The notes under the pieces were generated by a model that saw only the letters and a program-made list of their open reading frames with translations, was not told the origin of the DNA and made no database searches. 47,903 nucleotides of DNA, from contig CACZPU010000110.1 of NCBI GenBank assembly GCA_902783165.1, forward strand, positions 1 to 47,903, written 5' to 3'. Source of the DNA: an uncultured Prevotellaceae bacterium (GTDB lineage: Bacteria; Bacteroidota; Bacteroidia; Bacteroidales; Bacteroidaceae). Shown in pieces: positions 7,962 through 14,897 of this stretch. A program made the translations under genes and the position numbers. The first letter of the stretch is position 1; each line of letters opens with the position of its first letter.

Positions 7962-9164
7962 CTATTCTGATTTGCTTTGAGACGACGACTCTGTTACCAA
8001 TCTCTTACCTAACTCAAAAGCTCGTTCAAGATCAAGTGGAAACTGCTTTTCGCGAATATCAGCTTTATGAGGTTCACTGAAGGCAGCAGCATCGTAGCGG
8101 TCATAATTGTTGAATTGATAGGTATCATAAGAAAGAAGAAGTTCTGTTGGACCGAACACGGCAAGCTGTTGGGCGCTAGTGTCCATCAGAACATGATAAT
8201 TCATCATACGATATACCTCCTCATTGGGACAATTCATTGTGTAGATAGTGGCAGAATGTATTCGTTTATTCACTACAGGCTGGGAATAATCGGAATAATT
8301 GACTGCCGGGAACTCCATTCGCTCCATAAAAGCGCGAAGCATGGCCGAGGGGTAACCACAGTAATTTGGCGAGCCGCACACCAACACATCTGTATTGACA
8401 GCCTTTTCCAATATCGGAAGAAGGTCATCCTTGAATGAGCAGACACCCTTCCTTCCACCTTTCAGCTTACATGCAAAACAACTCATGCATCCCTTGAAAT
8501 TCAGATTTCTGTCGTAAAGATTCACCATTTCCACCTCGGCTCCGGCTTCTCGGGCTCCTTCCATAGCACGTTGCAATAGCTGTGCGGTGTTACCTTTTTT
8601 TCGAGGACTTCCATTGATAAACAATGCCTTCACTTTTTTCTCCATATTGTTTGTGTTATAAAGTTTATTAGCAAAACATCTTTTAAACTCACTCTCAAAG
8701 TTCGGTGTCAATACATTCTTCCCCATGGCCTCTTGAATTTGCTGCATCGTCCAAAAACGACCGCCATTCAGTTCTTCTGCAGAAGGCCATATTTCGCCAT
8801 CATAGATCGTACAGTGAACATATACCAACTCTCGTTCCCTATCACTGTCAAAAACGTAACTACATATAAACTCTGAATGATAATCTGTGATGCCTAATTC
8901 TTCAAGTACCTCACGATGAAGTGCCTCGTCGGGAGTCTCACCGTAGTTCACATGTCCGCCGACAGCAGTGTCCCACTTTCCTGGTTGAATGTCCTTCCAG
9001 TCTGGCCTTCTTTGCAAATAGATGTCACCATTTGAATTGAACACATGCAAATGAACCACAGGATGCAGAAGGTGTGAACCGCTATGACATTCACCTCGTG
9101 TGGCAGACCCCATCACTTTTCCATCTTCGTCCACTATCGGGAACAACTCATTATTGTTATCCAT
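7962..9164 (-). CDS. Fusion of NUDIX hydrolase and flavodoxin-fold (iron-sulfur flavoprotein-like) protein
   Basis: One 400-aa frame holds two enzymes. Residues 1-170 are a NUDIX hydrolase: the box Gx5Ex7REUxEExGU runs from Gly70 to Ile92, and the surrounding LLHPVVHLHVF resembles the isopentenyl-isomerase-like / YfcD subgroup. Residues about 174-400 form a flavodoxin-fold NAD(P)H-dependent FMN reductase with the phosphate loop INGSPRKKGNT. They also carry a cysteine cluster GCMSCFACK plus a later Cys (CX2CX2CX9C), close to the compact motif of iron-sulfur flavoproteins. The joint is a short NTNN linker followed by an internal Met (ATG at 8645) where the second protein would normally start. 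This may be a recent gene fusion or two genes joined by a lost stop. Internal initiation at 8645 is possible. Confidence 0.85.
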   Translation of the reverse strand: MDNNNELFPIVDEDGKVMGSATRGECHSGSHLLHPVVHLHVFNSNGDIYLQRRPDWKDIQPGKWDTAVGGHVNYGETPDEALHREVLEELGITDYHSEFICSYVFDSDRERELVYVHCTIYDGEIWPSAEELNGGRFWTMQQIQEAMGKNVLTPNFESEFKRCFANKLYNTNNMEKKVKALFINGSPRKKGNTAQLLQRAMEGAREAGAEVEMVNLYDRNLNFKGCMSCFACKLKGGRKGVCSFKDDLLPILEKAVNTDVLVCGSPNYCGYPSAMLRAFMERMEFPAVNYSDYSQPVVNKRIHSATIYTMNCPNEEVYRMMNYHVLMDTSAQQLAVFGPTELLLSYDTYQFNNYDRYDAAAFSEPHKADIREKQFPLDLERAFELGKRLVTESSSQSKSE

Positions 9165-9249
9165 ACATTATATATAAAGTCTGTTCATATCAGCCTCTTA
9201 CCTGCAAATAGATGAAATAGTCAAGCAATAAACGACGACAGCAAAAGAA

Positions 9250-9867
9250 TCAGAATGTTGGCGCAAGTTCTTTTTGCACGTCGAATTCAATGTCACTCAT
9301 TTTATCAGTCGGTTCATAGCGCTTTACAACTTGGCCATCACGTGAAATAAGAAATTTGGTAAAATTCCACTTGATATCTGAAGTCTTATCATATTCAGGA
9401 TTCTTTTTGCGGAACATTTCGTCAAGCGCCTTACCGATTCTGTCATTTAGATCAAAGCCTTCAAACCCTTTTTGTGATTTCAGATAAGTATATAGTGGTG
9501 ACTCGTTCTCTCCGTTCACATCAATCTTGTCGAACTGAGGAAACTGGATGTCAAAGTTTGCTGTACAAAATTGGTGTATTTCTTGTATAGTTCCTGGTGC
9601 CTGCTGTCCAAACTGATTACAAGGAAAATCAAGAATAATCAGGCCGTCTTTGGAATACTTTTCATAAAGTGCCTCCAATTCCTTGTACTGTGGAGTAAAT
9701 CCACAACGTGTAGCAGTATTGACAACTAGCATCACCTTGCCTTTAAACTCTGAAAGAGAAATTTCTTTGCCAGTCTCGTCTTTTACATTGAATTCATAGA
9801 TACTACTTTGTGCCGAAAGGCTCTGCACACCTATCATTACCATGAGAAGCAAAACTATTTTTTTCAT
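9250..9867 (-). CDS. Glutathione peroxidase family, exported
   Basis: This 205-aa protein has a signal peptide (MKKIVLLLMVMIGVQSLSAQ), so it acts in the periplasm. The GPx fold follows: VNTATRCGFTPQY with the peroxidatic Cys, LDFPCNQFGQQ with the catalytic Gln, and IKWNFTKFLI with the catalytic Trp/Asn region. The usual selenocysteine position is Cys. Bacterial members generally use thioredoxin-type reductants. The start at ATG 9867 is chosen for the signal peptide; an upstream in-frame start at 9954 overlaps the preceding small gene. The gene lies 4 nt after the natural end of that small, frameshifted gene, so they form an operon. Confidence 0.94.
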   Translation of the reverse strand: MKKIVLLLMVMIGVQSLSAQSSIYEFNVKDETGKEISLSEFKGKVMLVVNTATRCGFTPQYKELEALYEKYSKDGLIILDFPCNQFGQQAPGTIQEIHQFCTANFDIQFPQFDKIDVNGENESPLYTYLKSQKGFEGFDLNDRIGKALDEMFRKKNPEYDKTSDIKWNFTKFLISRDGQVVKRYEPTDKMSDIEFDVQKELAPTF

Positions 9868-9871
9868 ATTC

Positions 9872-10058
9872 TTATTGGTATTTGGTGAACTGATATTTAG
9901 CGCGTAAATTCGCTTTCTTTTCGTCGCTTTGACTATTGAAAAACGCTTTTCCAACCAGGACAGAAATTAATGTGCCAGCGCCAAAAGCGGCCGAGCATCG
10001 ATTTGGGGTTCTTTTCATAAAGAGACCTCAGTTTACAGTTTTCGCATTGATGAGCCAT
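9872..10058 (-). pseudogene. Small Cys-rich conserved protein gene with one-base frameshift
   Basis: From ATG 10058 the frame reads MAHQCENCKLRSLYEKNPKS, then LGRFWRWHINFCPGW, and stops at TAG 9933-9935 after 41 residues. Moving by one base at AAAA or TTTTT (around 9937-9948) continues in the next frame with FFNSQSDEKKANLRAKYQF and ends at TAA 9872-9874, 4 nt before the glutathione peroxidase ATG. The joined 61-residue product looks like a small Bacteroidota protein with CxxC and a WRWH..FCPGWK core, which I recall only in general terms. The shift could be a sequencing error, a true mutation or programmed frameshifting. The reading of both frames is seen directly; family identity is recollection. 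Confidence 0.65.
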
Positions 10059-10192
10059 AAATATATTTTTTTATAATGATTAAATAATAAATGAATTGTG
10101 AATTACTATTCTATTGTTTGAAACTTGTTGCTTATTCAATTTGAATTGATTAGAGATTAGCTGTCACTCAACAAAGCTTAAGTTATAAATCT

Positions 10193-10864
10193 TTACTGAA
10201 TTGATTGTGCTATTTCTATAATATCTTCCATTTTATGAATGATATAGTCAGCCCCCACCTCCTCAAGTTCTTCTATTGTACCATTTCCCCATGTAACGCC
10301 ACATGTATTAGCTCCAGCCCGCTTCCCCATCAAGATATCAACAGCCATGTCACCCACCACGAGTGTATGTGCAGCATCATAGTGCATAGCAGCTATGGTA
10401 TTCAAGACAGGTTCAGGATTTGGCTTAGCCTCTTTTACATCGTCTGCACCAAGAAGGTACGACATGTTGTTGGCGATTCCCATGTTTTGAGTCAACTCCA
10501 CAAGGGAAGCATGTGAACGAGAAGAAGCAATTGTAAGCGTGAATCCCATCCTCCTCAGGACAGACAATGTCTCTACTACTCCTGGAAACGCCAAGGGCTT
10601 TGAGTTTCGCAAGTTTTGGTTGAAAAGTCTTCGATAAGTCTCAGAACAGAGTGTAACGTCCGATTCTTGAATACTCGGGAAAAGTGTTCTGAAACATCCG
10701 TCAAGGGGCAGGCCGATCGTTGACGCACACTCAGCATCACTGCGATTTGCCAAATTCATTTTCTTAATGGTCATCTGCATGGTCAATACGATATTATGCC
10801 TCGTATCGCCCAACGTTCCGTCAAAATCAAAGATTATCAGTCCCTTCAACTTGTCTTTAGCCAT
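10193..10864 (-). CDS. HAD-family hydrolase (phosphoglycolate phosphatase-like)
   Basis: The 223-aa cytoplasmic phosphatase has all four HAD motifs. Motif I is DFDGTLGDT near residue 13, motif II is TIASSR near 110, the motif III Lys is in KEAKPNPEP near 145, and motif IV is VVGDMAVDI near 170. The four-helix cap between motif I and II places it in the Gph/PGMB-like subfamily. The exact substrate (phosphoglycolate, a sugar phosphate or another small phosphoester) cannot be told. The promoter TATCTTTG lies at 10899-10906. Confidence 0.92.
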   Translation of the reverse strand: MAKDKLKGLIIFDFDGTLGDTRHNIVLTMQMTIKKMNLANRSDAECASTIGLPLDGCFRTLFPSIQESDVTLCSETYRRLFNQNLRNSKPLAFPGVVETLSVLRRMGFTLTIASSRSHASLVELTQNMGIANNMSYLLGADDVKEAKPNPEPVLNTIAAMHYDAAHTLVVGDMAVDILMGKRAGANTCGVTWGNGTIEELEEVGADYIIHKMEDIIEIAQSIQ

Positions 10865-10898
10865 ATTTAGAAATTGATGCTTATGACTTATTATTTTG

Positions 10899-10906
10899 CA
10901 AAGATA
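10899..10906 (-). promoter_or_regulatory. Promoter -7 box of the HAD phosphatase gene
   Basis: Minus-strand TATCTTTG fits TAnnTTTG and lies 35 bp before the start codon at 10864. The 346-bp gap 10865-11210 holds this promoter and the divergent symporter promoter; nothing else was recognised. Confidence 0.6.
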
Positions 10907-11099
10907 CGTTTTTTTTGCTTTTTATGTGTTTCTTTTATTATTAATTATTGTACAACAATTAAAAAAAGTCATATTCATTCTTCCTTCCCTACCTTGATTT
11001 GCAGGCTATCACACCATAGAATTCTCAAACTAAGAAGACAACGTTGCCTGCTCTTTTATCTAAAATTACTGTGTTATTCTGAATGTTTCATTTGACAAA

Positions 11100-11132
11100 T
11101 TGCACGGAAGACAATTGTTTTTATTATATTTG
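11100..11132 (+). promoter_or_regulatory. Promoter of the alanine/glycine symporter gene
   Basis: TATATTTG at 11125-11132 matches the -7 consensus, with TTG at 11100-11102 slightly far (22 bp). A leader hairpin (TTGAATG / CATTCAA, 11139-11168) follows before the ATG at 11211. Confidence 0.55.
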
Positions 11133-11210
11133 CACCCATTGAATGTTTTTTTGTTTAAGCATTCAACCACTAACCATGTTGATGTCAATAATACAAACTA
11201 AAAATTAATA

Positions 11211-12629
11211 ATGAACGAAATTATTACTCAGATAAATGAAGCACTTTGGAGCTATTTGCTCATAGGAGCGTTGGTTATATGCGGATTGTGGTTTTCTTTC
11301 AAAACCAAAGGAGTACAGTTTCGTATGGTTGGAGAAATGTTCCGTCTTCTAACAGAATCTGCGGCCTCAGTGACAAATGACACAAATGACAAGTACAACA
11401 AATACCAACATATTTCTTCTTTTCAGGCTTTTGCCGTTTCTGTAGCCACTCGTGTCGGAACCGGCAATCTTGCTGGAGTAGCCACAGCCATCGCCATCGG
11501 CGGTCCTGGCTCAGTCTTTTGGATGTGGCTCATTGCCTTGTTGGGTTCTGCCACTGCATTCGTCGAATCAACCCTCGGTCAGCTATTCAAACAACGTCAT
11601 AAAGATTCTTTCATAGGAGGCCCAGCTTATTATATACATAAAGGACTCCACAAACGATGGATGGCAGTGTTGTTCGCCATCTTATTAATTATTACGTTTG
11701 GACTATCATACAATTCCATACAGAGTAACACCATTTGCGGAGCAATGCAAGAAGCATTCGGATGGAGTCCAGTGATAGTTGGCTTTGTCTTGTCTGTGAT
11801 GGCGCTTGTCATTGTCTTTGGCGGAATTCACCGTATTGCAAATGTCAGTGCCGTGATTGTGCCGATTATGGCTATAGGTTATTTCATTCTGGTGTTTGTC
11901 ATCATCATCATGCACATTCAACATTTGCCGCATATTCTGAACATCATCGTCTCAAGAGCATTTGGCCTTGAACAAGGAATAGGCGGAACCATTGGGGCAA
12001 CAATAATGATTGGAGTGAAACGAGGTCTTTTCAGTAATGAGGCTGGTGAAGGTAGCGCCCCCAATGTTGCAGCCACCGCCACCGTGTCCCATCCTGTCAA
12101 GCAGGGACTTATTCAAGCTTTAGGTGTATTTACAGACACTCTCCTCGTATGTTCATGCACTGCTTTCGTTATATTGATAAGCGGACTCTACAATGTACCT
12201 GGTTTAAACGGTATAGCCCTTACCCAAGCTGCCCTTCATTCAGAAATTGGCTCAGCCGGGCCGACATTTATCGCCATTGCCATCTTCCTGTTTGCATTCT
12301 CCTCTATTATTGGTAACTACTACTATGGTGAAGCTAATATCCGTTTTCTAACCTCCAGCAAGATGGTACTTACCATATACCGCATTTTCTCTGCTGGAAT
12401 AATGGTGATGTTCGGTGCATTGTCCAGTCTTGAAGTGGTGTGGAATCTTGGAGATTTATGCATGGCACTTATTACTGCATGCAACTTAATAGCCATCATT
12501 TTGCTTGGCAAATACGTTTTCAGACTGCTTGAAAATTATGAGAAACAAAAACGTGCAGGTATCAAAAACCCCGTCTTCCACCGCGACCAGTTACCCGAGT
12601 TAGAGAAGGACCTCGATTGTTGGGATTAA
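11211..12629 (+). CDS. Alanine/glycine:cation symporter family (AGCS) transporter
   Basis: The 472-aa protein has about 10-11 hydrophobic segments, the usual AGCS size. It carries the family signatures SVATRVGTGNLAGVATAIA near residue 78 and FIGGPAYYI near 138, plus KRGLFSNEAGEGSAPNVAAT near 270. It most likely imports alanine, glycine or D-alanine with sodium or protons across the inner membrane. The preferred amino acid cannot be read from the sequence. It is transcribed from its own promoter with a 78-nt leader. Confidence 0.95.
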   Translation: MNEIITQINEALWSYLLIGALVICGLWFSFKTKGVQFRMVGEMFRLLTESAASVTNDTNDKYNKYQHISSFQAFAVSVATRVGTGNLAGVATAIAIGGPGSVFWMWLIALLGSATAFVESTLGQLFKQRHKDSFIGGPAYYIHKGLHKRWMAVLFAILLIITFGLSYNSIQSNTICGAMQEAFGWSPVIVGFVLSVMALVIVFGGIHRIANVSAVIVPIMAIGYFILVFVIIIMHIQHLPHILNIIVSRAFGLEQGIGGTIGATIMIGVKRGLFSNEAGEGSAPNVAATATVSHPVKQGLIQALGVFTDTLLVCSCTAFVILISGLYNVPGLNGIALTQAALHSEIGSAGPTFIAIAIFLFAFSSIIGNYYYGEANIRFLTSSKMVLTIYRIFSAGIMVMFGALSSLEVVWNLGDLCMALITACNLIAIILLGKYVFRLLENYEKQKRAGIKNPVFHRDQLPELEKDLDCWD

Positions 12630-12759
12630 GAAAAGAATAAAATATGGTAGGGATATATAATAATTGAAACAAAACAGCGTTATCATAATAGTTAACGTCC
12701 ACGACAAGGGGAACGTAACATATTAAACACTTTTATTTCAACTATTTATAAGATTGCCT

Positions 12760-12885
12760 ATGCAGTATTTTACCCAAAACGAAATCAAACCGTCTGAAAA
12801 GACTCTCAATTTTATCCGCTGGTTTGCATACAACTATTGTACAATAGGAACAGAATCAACAGAAAAGAAATATTGTTTGAATTAA
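12760..12885 (+). CDS. Conserved-looking 41-aa small protein
   Basis: ATG 12760 opens a 41-codon frame ending at TAA 12883-12885, only 13 nt before rpe. The peptide begins MQYFTQNEIKPSEKTLNFIR, followed by WFAYNYC and a C-terminal YCLN. The pattern resembles a small protein I recall beside other Bacteroidota housekeeping genes, but I cannot verify this. Codon choice fits the neighbours and the tight spacing suggests co-transcription with rpe. There is no signal peptide. The function is unknown. Confidence 0.65.
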   Translation: MQYFTQNEIKPSEKTLNFIRWFAYNYCTIGTESTEKKYCLN

Positions 12886-12898
12886 AATAGTTTATCAG

Positions 12899-13549
12899 AT
12901 GGCGACAATTATATCTCCTTCGTTGCTGGCTGCAGATTTTCTGAACTTGCAACATGAGATTGAAATGATTAATAAGAGCAAGGCCGACTGGCTTCATCTG
13001 GATGTTATGGATGGGGTTTTTGTTCCAAACATTTCTTTTGGATTTCCCGTAATCGAGTCTGTTTCAAAACTTTGCAAGAAGCCATTGGATGTTCACTATA
13101 TGATTGTTCAACCCGAGCGCTATATCCAACAAACAGCAAAGTTAGGAGCCATGATGATGAATGTTCATTACGAAGCCTGCACCCATTTGCATCGCACAGT
13201 TCAGGAAATCCACGATGCAGGAATGAAAGCAGGTGTAACACTTAACCCCTCCACACCAGTTGGTATGCTTGAAGATATCATTTGCGATGTAGATATGGTT
13301 TTGTTGATGAGTGTGAACCCTGGTTTCGGAGGACAAAAATTCATCGAAGGAACCATTCAAAAGGTGAAACGCCTCAAGGAAATAATCTTGCGTTCCAACT
13401 CGAAAGCATTGATAGAGATTGATGGTGGTGTACAAGCAGAAACGGCACCCCGTCTTGTCGAAGCAGGTGCCGATGTGCTGGTGAGTGGCAGCTATGTGTT
13501 CAAGTCGCCCAATCCTTACGCCACAATAGAGGAGCTGAAGGGGCTATAG
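12899..13549 (+). CDS. rpe: Ribulose-phosphate 3-epimerase
   Basis: The 216-aa TIM-barrel enzyme converts D-ribulose 5-phosphate to D-xylulose 5-phosphate in the pentose phosphate pathway. Motifs include ISPSLLAADFLNL at the N-terminus, HLDVMDGVFVPNISFG (metal ligands His and Asp) and the second His in DVHYMI. MSVNPGFGGQKFI (phosphate binding) and IEIDGGVQ near residue 175 complete the set. The length is typical. The C-terminal codons overlap the 3' end of the convergent sigma-factor gene by 6 bp. Confidence 0.97.
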   Translation: MATIISPSLLAADFLNLQHEIEMINKSKADWLHLDVMDGVFVPNISFGFPVIESVSKLCKKPLDVHYMIVQPERYIQQTAKLGAMMMNVHYEACTHLHRTVQEIHDAGMKAGVTLNPSTPVGMLEDIICDVDMVLLMSVNPGFGGQKFIEGTIQKVKRLKEIILRSNSKALIEIDGGVQAETAPRLVEAGADVLVSGSYVFKSPNPYATIEELKGL

Positions 13550-14146
13550 CGTTTCCAGTTGAAGTGCCACATGGTGTTTCTTGGCCATTCTTCTCATGTT
13601 GATGAGTGCATAGCGCATGCGTCCCAATGATGTATTGATGCTCACACCAGTCGTCTCAGCAATCTCCTTGAACGAGAGTTCTTGATAGTAGCGCATATAG
13701 ACAACCTCTCTTTGCGAGGGTGGAAGCATATTCATCATCCTCTCCACATCCTTCATCACCTGGTCGTTCACAAATTGGTTTTCGATATTCATATCGAGAA
13801 CATCTCCTGATTTGAGATTCGAAAGGTCGTTTCCCTCAGCAGGTTCCACAATGTTCATGTTCTTCTGGTCTCGATACCAGTCCATGATTACATTATGGGC
13901 AATGCGCATGAGCCATGCGGAAAATTTTCCCGACGTGGTGTATTTGTGCTGATGCAATTTACTGATTGCTTTCACAAATGTTTCCTGAAAAATATCATTA
14001 GCAAGCTCTTGGTCGTGAACCACGAACAATATATACGAGAATAATTTCCCTTGGGTACGCGAAAGCAAAACATCAAAAGCCTTATTGCTACCTCTAACAT
14101 ATTCCATGGCCAACTCTTCGTCAGTCATGCCTTTAAATTTATCCAT
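13544..14146 (-). CDS. ECF-type RNA polymerase sigma factor
   Basis: This 200-aa sigma-70 family protein has region 2 (about residues 25-95, with DIFQETFVKAISKLHQ and SGKFSAWLMRIAHNVIMDWYR) and region 4 (about 135-190, LPPSQREVVYMRYYQELSFKEIA then GVSINTSLGRMRYAL). Regions 1 and 3 are missing, as in ECF factors. No anti-sigma gene is adjacent, and the gene is convergent with rpe. Its promoter at 14222-14252 is a near-perfect primary-sigma site, so it seems constitutively expressed rather than autoregulated. The regulon is unknown. Confidence 0.93.
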   Translation of the reverse strand: MDKFKGMTDEELAMEYVRGSNKAFDVLLSRTQGKLFSYILFVVHDQELANDIFQETFVKAISKLHQHKYTTSGKFSAWLMRIAHNVIMDWYRDQKNMNIVEPAEGNDLSNLKSGDVLDMNIENQFVNDQVMKDVERMMNMLPPSQREVVYMRYYQELSFKEIAETTGVSINTSLGRMRYALINMRRMAKKHHVALQLETL

Positions 14147-14221
14147 TTGTATAAATTATTTGTTATTGAAGTAACAATGTTTCGATAGGCGTTTGAATTA
14201 TAGATGATTAAAAATACGGTG

Positions 14222-14252
14222 CAAATATATACACTATAATTGAAATATGCAA
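14222..14252 (-). promoter_or_regulatory. Promoter of the ECF sigma gene
   Basis: On the minus strand, TTG (14252-14250), a 20-bp spacer and TATATTTG (14229-14222) match the consensus exactly. The leader is about 70 nt. The divergent riboswitch promoter begins 29 bp away. Confidence 0.7.
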
Positions 14253-14280
14253 ATTTTTTTATAAAATATCCTTATTTTTC

Positions 14281-14311
14281 TTGCAGAATTAAAAAAAACA
14301 CACTATATTTG
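14281..14311 (+). promoter_or_regulatory. Promoter of the cobalamin riboswitch transcript
   Basis: TTG at 14281-14283, a 20-bp spacer and TATATTTG at 14304-14311 give a consensus promoter. Transcription would start near 14318, exactly at the 5' edge of the aptamer. Confidence 0.7.
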
Positions 14312-14319
14312 CAACGATT

Positions 14320-14515
14320 AAGGTTCGCTATAGACGCGATTAATAAGGGAATGGGGTGAGAATCCCCAACTGTCCCGCAGCTGTAAGTTCTTTTATGCCG
14401 GCAAGCAAAAAGCCACTGCCTATTTTGACGGGAAGGCGCTTGAAGGCGGAACAAAGTCAGAAGACCTGCCTTATGATTCACACCCAACCTCTCGGAGTAA
14501 GAGGAAAAGGTTTAG
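14320..14515 (+). ncRNA. Cobalamin (B12) riboswitch without an evident target gene
   Basis: The conserved cobalamin aptamer is complete. It has AAGGTTCG at the 5' side, AATAAGGGAATGGGGTGAGA then ATCCCC, CTGTCCCGCAGCTGTAAG (B12-box-like core), GCCACTG, GGGAAGGCGC and the closing AGTCAGAAGACCTGCC. A hairpin CCTCT/AGAGG (about 14490-14507) follows. The usual target would be a btuB-like receptor or cobalamin gene, but none follows. There is only a 25-codon frame (14562-14639) overlapping a terminator-like hairpin, then the pectin gene at 14898 with its own promoter. Aptamer identity is solid by motif; the missing target is observed. Confidence 0.93.
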
Positions 14516-14612
14516 AGATAATTATTTTTTTACTAAGCACTCATCCCCTATTGGGGTAAAGATGCTGGGACTATTGTCGGATGACAAGATTGTACGTGTA
14601 TTATTATATAAG

Positions 14613-14751
14613 TTATTTTTCAAAATGAGCGGTGCGTGAAGCATCGCTCATTTGGTTTTTAAACACACCTATTTCAAGGTGCATACAAAAGAGGTTGGCG
14701 CAGGATGCAACCAACCTCGTGCGATTTCTTAACCGAGAAATCATAAATAAG
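14613..14751 (-). ncRNA. Candidate small RNA or 43-aa ORF unit facing the riboswitch
   Basis: On the minus strand a consensus promoter (TTG 14788-14786, 20-bp spacer, TATATTTG 14765-14758) would start a transcript near 14751. Within 130 nt there are four successive hairpins: GATTTCT/AGAAATC, GAGGTTGG/CCAACCTC, CACCT/AGGTG and the shared terminator stem. An ORF of 43 codons (ATG 14744 to TAA at 14613, starting MISRLRNRTRLVASC) also fits the transcript. I cannot tell whether RNA or peptide is the product. A repeated mobile element family is another option. Confidence 0.4.
14624..14669. terminator. Terminator-like hairpin between riboswitch and pectin locus
   Basis: An 11-bp stem (ATGAGCGGTGC / GCATCGCTCAT, one G-T pair) with a 5-nt loop is followed on the plus strand by TTGGTTTTT. 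It would end the riboswitch transcript about 300 nt from its start. The reverse direction has a weaker U-tract. Confidence 0.6.
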
Positions 14752-14757
14752 ATTCCG

Positions 14758-14788
14758 CAAATATAGAGTAAATACACGAAAAATCCAA
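14758..14788 (-). promoter_or_regulatory. Promoter of the opposite-strand small unit
   Basis: Exact TTG-N20-TATATTTG on the minus strand, with no annotated long gene downstream. Confidence 0.55.
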
Positions 14789-14851
14789 ATTTTTTCAAGA
14801 ATAATTTTATTTTTTAACACATAGGCACTCTCCTTATTATATATTTCTTCG

Positions 14852-14859
14852 TACCTTTG
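14852..14859 (+). promoter_or_regulatory. Promoter -7 box of pectin block 1
   Basis: TACCTTTG fits TAnnTTTG, 38 bp before the GH28-GH105 start. No clear -33 TTG is present, which is common for regulated promoters in this phylum. Confidence 0.5.
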
Positions 14860-14897
14860 TACCCAAATATACTTTAAAATTCAAACAAATTACTATA

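Noticed and set aside
14272-14487. 71-aa frame antisense to the riboswitch
   Set aside because: The conserved aptamer explains this sequence.
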